Assembly: GCA_003586115.2 (NCBI GenBank)
Contig: QVOM02000034.1
Location: 106,668,462 to 106,732,461 of the forward strand
Source: Salvator merianae
Taxonomy: Eukaryota; Chordata; Lepidosauria; Squamata; Teiidae
Reading direction: 5' to 3'
Length of the DNA stretch: 64,000 nucleotides
Part shown: positions 58,406 through 64,000 of the stretch, one piece after another
Layout: every line of letters starts with the position of its first letter
Numbering within the stretch: the first letter of the stretch is position 1
Translations under genes and position numbers: made by a program
Notes under the pieces: generated by a model
What the model was told of the DNA's origin: nothing
Seen by the model: the letters and a program-made list of their open reading frames with translations, nothing else
Database searches by the model: none

Positions 58406-60082
58406 GGCTACACATTGCTTTCCTAATGGTCAGACTGCTGTCCTGGGATTGCTTTAGTGCTGCTTGTTCATAAATATGAATTTGTCCTTTTTCAAAATGA
58501 CTGCTGCAGCCACGTGCTTTCAGTGTTTGTGAACTAGAGGTTCCTTCTTCCCAGACATAAGCAATTTGTCTATTCTCTGGTTCCAGACTTCGATCAATTC
58601 AAAATGGTTTGTCGTCTCCTATACCTTTCTATAAGGCTCTTGATTAGTTTGCTTTCTTTTTGGAGGAAAAAAATGTCTCGACTTCTTATTAAACTCCAGC
58701 AAACATTCAGTGTTTAGCTTGTTTATGTATGACATTTAACAATTGGGTCATGACCCAACAGTTTCTCGAGACTTTGGTGTTCTCTGATTAGGGTGGCCAT
58801 TTAATATATTCTACTCCCGCCCCCTGCCCCCCCAAATTATGTGCATTACAAAGCAAGGGAACAATTTTTATTTTAAGCACTTTTCTAAAGAAAGCAAATT
58901 TAGATGTATACTTGTAAATTTGCAAATTGTTGCTCTGAATGGAAATCCGACACACCTCAATGCAGCAGTCAAGAATCTGACCAGGTGACTTGCTTGCTTG
59001 CCCGCAAGGACTTGTGCAGCAGAACTGGCAGCGTGATGGGAGACACAAGGGTCCACCTTTGATCGCTCTCAAAGGTGTTTGATTTGCTGATGCATAAATC
59101 ACTGCAGATGTTTGCTCGGTCAACTGTCCAGGTGCCAACTGTTGAACACCAAGAATGCGACTGTTATCCTTTCTTAAGGTTATTTTCCTTTAAACTGAAT
59201 GTGAATCACCACCAGCATGCATAGCTTCAAGAGAGAATCAGGCAGGATCTGCAGGTGTCGAAATGGCATCATGGAAGTGATCAGAGGGTGCCATTATCAC
59301 ATGTCCCTATACTCTTTGAGCAAACATCACATTCCAAAGTGGAGGAGAGTGCTGTCAACAGCATTCTCTTTGTTAAAGTGCTCTGATAGTACTTTCTTCT
59401 ACCTGCCACCACTGTGCAGACTTATCTGAAAGAGCTCCTAGGAGCACATTTTGGAAGGCACAGAAAATGTCTGACTTCTGTGACCGTTTCTCATGTTTAT
59501 TGAGATGGTCCTGGGCAGAAAGTCAAAGCTGAGGAACTTTCAGTTGACATTTATACTGATAGGGGTCTGTGGGGAAGCATGTAAACAGAATGTTTCTCAT
59601 TTTTATGGTGGCAGGAGCCTCCATAGTGCAGGTCCTGCAGGGCTAACCGTGGCTACTAGTCATGAAAAATGCAACGTTCACCTCTAAAACCAGATGTTGG
59701 AAACCATAAATGGGAGGAATGCCGATGTACTTATTTTTCACCTATGAGTGACTCATAGGCACCTGGTTGGTCTTTGTGAGAGCTAGGGTGATGCTGGGGT
59801 GTCCCTTAGACCATACCAGCATGCAGAAGGGAAGGGCTTAGTACACCTGCTTGTCAGGAGCACCAGCCACTGCAGAATTGCCCCTAGATTCTGAACAAGA
59901 TGGGACTGATCCCATTTGTTACATTTTCTGATAAATTATGCCTTTAAAAGGACTATCCTCTGATATCCCTTCAAATGTCTTCTGCAAGGCAGGACACCTG
60001 GCCCATCTTCACAATCAGGCAAAGAAATGGATATCTGTCCTCGCCAAAACATTATCATCACGATGAATCAATAGAAGCTGGC
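57316..60082. other. non-coding stretch, putative intron
   Basis: No gene seen. It includes a (TTTTG)n run and, at 59,800-59,895, a piece of repeat family B. Confidence 0.45.
58373..58405 (+). repeat. (TTTTG)n microsatellite
   Basis: About five TTTTG units. Confidence 0.95.
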
Positions 60083-60271
60083 AAGGGTTAGTGCAGACAG
60101 AAGCTCTTCTGCCCTCCTAGAATCATATGTGGTTGCATTTGAATTCCATGTGGCACCAGCAAATCTCCCTTTGATCTAGACTACTGATGCCATGTGGAAT
60201 TCAGATGCAGGCCATAAACCAGCACTTGGTGGTGGAAGGAGTTTCTGTCTGCAGTTACCTACACTAGCCCT
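60083..60271. mobile_element. 189-bp palindromic element, probable MITE
   Basis: Left AGGGTTAGTGCAGACAGAAG..GAATTCCATGTGGCACCAG and right, read inward, AGGGCTAGTGTAGG..TGCAGACAGAAAC..GAATTCCACATGGCATCAG are inverted copies over about 80 bp with one insertion. No target duplication was established. Confidence 0.6.
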
Positions 60272-63200
60272 GACTGCTATAAATGTGGTTCCCTTCAGCA
60301 AGAAGGAATGTTTTTCCAAACACTGCAATCTGCCTTCCCCTTAGTATGAAACAATTAACATCTGCTACACCTTCCTCCTTCCTTGTAGCACACTTTAGAA
60401 GGAAAACGCAGGCAAAACAGCAGATTCTTTCTAGTCATGCTTTGTCACATTATGATACTGTTATTGCAGACAAAAGCTGAAAAAAACAATCCAATGGTCA
60501 GCTGCCATAGAAACAAGGACTGTTTCTCCTGCCCTAGATACTTGGGGCATATCTTCACTCCCATAATTGGATTCACCTGGAAACAGATAACTCCACAGAA
60601 GAACCCTCCCTGCAATTCTGCTGTACACTTCTGCAGTGTGCAAGCCTATCAAAGGTGTCACAGCCAGGACACCCATCTTTCACGTTCTTTCTCCTGCCTT
60701 CACCTCTGGGGAGGGAGTTGACTGCTCTGGAGGGCATTCAGGGCCATCAAAAATGGAGACCTGGTGGTCCACAGAGGCATCTTATATCATAAGTGGACAC
60801 ACAGCCTTATCCAGTGTGGCCTATGATTAAGCTACAATAACTATTTGCAATCCAGGTTGATTTCATGTTGAAGATAATACCTATGGGACTAAGGCACTCA
60901 TGGCCAGTATGGCATCCTCCGAGGACTAAGGGAGTTGATCCTGGTTTAACCCAAAAGGTTCACTGGAAAACTTTATCCATCTGAACAAATGGCAAAGAGG
61001 TCCTATCATGTTGCTTCCAAGGATTCTAATTCTTGAAAAGAGACAAAGGCTCTGGGATGTTTGATGACAATGACCAAGATCAGATATTGATGGGCATGGA
61101 TATGAAACCAGATAACATAGTTGAAAGGTTGTATTAACTGAGGGCTGAGCAATAAAATGAAACAGGAGGTCAGGAACCAAGTTGTTAGGTGGCATGGAAG
61201 ACTACGTGTATATGTGCACATGCATGCAGGCAGTGACTTGTGCCCATTGTTGCTAATAGGTTGAAGTGCAGGGCATTTAAAAGGAGATAAGTGGAGCTAA
61301 TGGTAGGCTAGGCGAGACATTATAAAAATGCAACTTTGCGCATACCCACATGAAAACAGGACCCCCAGAACATCATAGATCGTGCATGAATTAGGCAACC
61401 CCACATTGAAATATATGAAGGAGAAAGAACTTGAGTTCTGACCTGCTGGGCGGGGCCCCATCCACTTGCCCTTTACAGACCAGCTGTCTCTGCATGCAGG
61501 CTATGAATGCCCCCATATGAACGTGGCACGGGTGCAGAGAGCTTATGGATTTTTTTAAAAAAATCTTCCTTTTAAAAGTTAAAAGTTATGTTCCTGTGTT
61601 CTAATAATTATAGAATGTTTTGATGTTGCAGGGCTTTTTTTTTCAAATATATGGAGTAATTGTGAAATTTTGCTGCTGGTTTAACTGCAGTTCTCCCTTT
61701 TTCCAAGGGAATTGAAATTGGGGTGGGGTGGTGAAAAGAGAAGGCTATACAATAGGGAAGTCAAATTTCAACCAGGAACAATGCCACTGTGACTACCAAT
61801 AAGTGAGCACAATCTAATAGGCAAATTTTCTCTGCAAGGAAACCTATTTTCTCTGCAGCATGAAAATTTAGAATAAAACTAGTCAAACTGCTGAGAAGGG
61901 TATGGTAGAGAGCAGCTTTATAAAACAGGGAGATCTAATTCTGGAAGCCTTTCTCACAGATATCTTGTATAAAATCTTTCCATGAGTTCCAAATGACTCT
62001 GCCATTAGAAAAAAAGAAAGAACAGAGACATACTGAGCTTTCAAAAGGGTGGAAATGTGAGTTCGCTTCAGGTACACTTTTCAAAATCATTTCCATTCCT
62101 GCCTTCCATTTCTGCCACAAAACTAATTGCCAGCCAGTGTTCCTTTGTATCCCTTCTATATTAAGTTATTACTCTGTCTAAAGAAGTAGTTGATATAACA
62201 AAACTCTGGAACCATTGATATAACAAAACTATCGGAATGCATTACTATATCTGAATTTCCTCCAGCGTTAAAAAAGATGCTGATTCATGATCTTGCTTGA
62301 AAATTTAGCAGTTGTTTTGCAAACATAGGGAGGGAAAAGAGAGAAATCACAGTATTTTTCTCTCACACGCACTGTGAGGCAAATCAACTCCATGGAAGTC
62401 TGTAAAAATCTATAAGATAATTGTCATAGATGAAGGGGCATTTCTGGTGGTAAATGCAATTATACAGGGAATGGAAAAAAAATTAAATGTACACTGTGTT
62501 TAGAAAATCCACAGATAAGGAGTCTAACACTGCAGCTCACATGTATTCTACAAAGAAAATTGAGAATTTCTGTGATTCATTTCATCCTCAAATAATGCCT
62601 CTCAAGAGTGCACATCTTTTATTCAGAAAGTTCCTTGATGAAGAATACACCTTTTAAAAACGCATTACTGGTATTGCATTAGAGGAAGAAGCTTTTTTTT
62701 ATTATTTTTTTAAAGATGTTAAATGGCAGCAGATAAGTGCACTGCAACTAGCTGATGCTCTCCTAATATATCATATTTTGGAATCTGTAATGTAGTGTAG
62801 ACTAATTATATTTTCGGAGGAAATGAATAAACATGGAATTATAGTAAGCACATGTAGCCACACTGTGACGTTGCTAGTTGTTTGTGGAGCAAACTTCCTT
62901 TAAATCTTAAATTATGCACTTGAGCATCTGCTGCTTTCTAATCAGGTGCTAGCCATTACCCACTGTTTTGTCCAAGGCAATGGCAGTAAATGCAAATCCA
63001 CAAAACAGGTGCATATGTGTTGTGTGTAGGGAGGCGGTGGCAAAGAGGAGTGCATTTTGACCTTACATTATTTTTTTTATCAACTGATTCCTTGCTAAAC
63101 ACATATTCAAGCTAAAAAGAATTGTGTTCCTTTTTCTTCTAGTTTCAGGAAATCCCTGGTATTATATTTTTTCTCCTAGTTTCAGAAAATTCCTTATACT

Positions 63201-63390
63201 ATAATATTACATATAACATATTGATATTAATAATATTCATATGACAATATTTTGGCAATTTTATTAATGTAAAATTAAAAATTTACAACACTTTTCACAT
63301 AGATGTATGCAATAAAAGCAAAGATAATCAACATGAAATCGCATGAAATATATAGTAAAAACTGTGTAAAAAAGAATGTAAATAACAAAA
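60272..63390. other. non-coding stretch, putative intron
   Basis: AT-rich, no gene seen; no repeat boundary recognised. Confidence 0.5.
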
Positions 63391-63420
63391 GTAGTAGTAG
63401 TAATAGTGGTAATAATAATA

Positions 63421-63465
<45 letters not shown>
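63391..63465 (+). repeat. (AAT)n/(AGT)n microsatellite
   Basis: GTAGTA units followed by about seventeen AAT units. Poly-Asn and poly-Tyr frames over it are artefacts. Confidence 0.98.
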
Positions 63466-63927
63466 GAACAAATAAGAAAAGGAAGAGAAACTGAGTGTTA
63501 TATAATATTGTCTAAGCATATTATTAATCCTTCAGGTTTCATATAGAATTGCAGTAGCACAGTAATGTACATAAATATAAGTATAAAAGTTATATAGAAA
63601 GATTTAATGGACCTTTACAATATTTGGGATAAAATTTCTGTCCAGAATATGTTGAATGAATATGTTGTCATTCACCCAAAAGGCATGGTGGGCTCTGTGA
63701 AAGAGTTTGCCTTTTCTTCTTGAGTCTCAGTATATAGAACAGCTTTACCCTGGACCTAAAATCTTTGCATTCTACATTTTCCCAGATATTCAATTTAAAG
63801 ATGTGCCAGAAAATGCAAAGCAAATCAAAATTGGTTAAACTGATTTAACATACTTCCCTACTGCCACCCCCAACCTATCTTGTACAAATTCTTAAGATGC
63901 CTAAAATCACTTACCAGCTGAGACTGG

Positions 63928-64000
63928 GGCTGCATCCAGACGTCACTTATTTATTCTTCTATATTTGGATATTCCAGAATATCCAGGATTTATTCTAGAA
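63928..64000. mobile_element. possible MITE, cut by window end
   Basis: GGCTGCATCCAGACG resembles the GGCTGCAT ends of the MITEs at 6,945 and 15,439. An inner palindrome, TGGATATTCCAGAATATCCA, resembles family A. The other end is outside. Confidence 0.35.

Noticed and set aside
63303..63519. Poly-Asn and poly-Tyr frames
   Set aside because: Translation of an AAT microsatellite.
1..64000. CRISPR arrays, bacterial operons, viral genes
   Set aside because: Nothing of the kind is present; sequence texture, splice sites and LINEs show vertebrate nuclear DNA. No endogenous retrovirus was recognised.

Overview
The window reads as nuclear DNA of a vertebrate, most likely a squamate reptile (lizard-like). 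It is AT-rich and almost free of open reading frames. It holds several L2- and CR1-type LINE fragments, an L2 3' end of the squamate kind with a tetranucleotide tail, SINE tails ending in TTCTTATG, hAT elements with TAGGGATGTGCAC ends, and a Penelope-type hammerhead relic. The clade call is an inference from repeat types; turtle or crocodilian origin is less likely but not excluded. No complete protein-coding gene is visible, and no exon could be assigned to a named gene.

Layout. 1-300 is a CpG-rich housekeeping-type promoter with NF-Y, NRF1, ETS and ZNF143-like motifs and a possible first exon ending in a strong splice donor. 300-27,000 is repeat-rich non-coding DNA: an L2 fragment (4.6-5.5 kb), a MITE with TAA target duplication (6.9-7.2 kb), a well-preserved L2 3' half (9.8-11.2 kb), an older L2 endonuclease fragment (11.6-12.2 kb), a 1.1 kb hAT element with perfect 8-bp target duplication (13.1-14.2 kb), a second hAT nested in an older repeat (21.6 kb), and further short inverted-repeat elements. 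27.4-33.3 kb is low in recognisable repeats and carries a possible minus-strand exon, a CTCF-like motif, a perfect CRE and three stretches that look like conserved non-coding elements.

33.3-37.4 kb is the centre of the window: a CpG-island promoter with an ATG-free first exon (donor at 33,792/33,793), a second exon (36,313-36,435) with a 16-codon ORF whose stop codon is the last three bases before the donor, and a possible alternative first exon ending at 37,373. This looks like the 5' untranslated part of a plus-strand gene whose coding exons lie beyond the window. A second CpG-enriched patch at 40.5-41.3 kb holds a REST/NRSF-like motif with expanded spacing, which hints at a neuronal gene. 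37.4-64 kb would then be intron, with scattered repeats: the Penelope-like hammerhead relic at 39.4 kb, an L2 3' end at 46.6-47.5 kb, a CR1 fragment at 52.3-52.9 kb, MITEs and microsatellites.

No undescribed gene system was found. The observations most worth following are the decayed hammerhead ribozyme whose insertion duplicated a CArg-box sequence, the micro-ORF that stops exactly at a splice junction, the expanded REST motif, and the dated, nested DNA-transposon insertions. All motif and repeat calls were made by eye without database searches.
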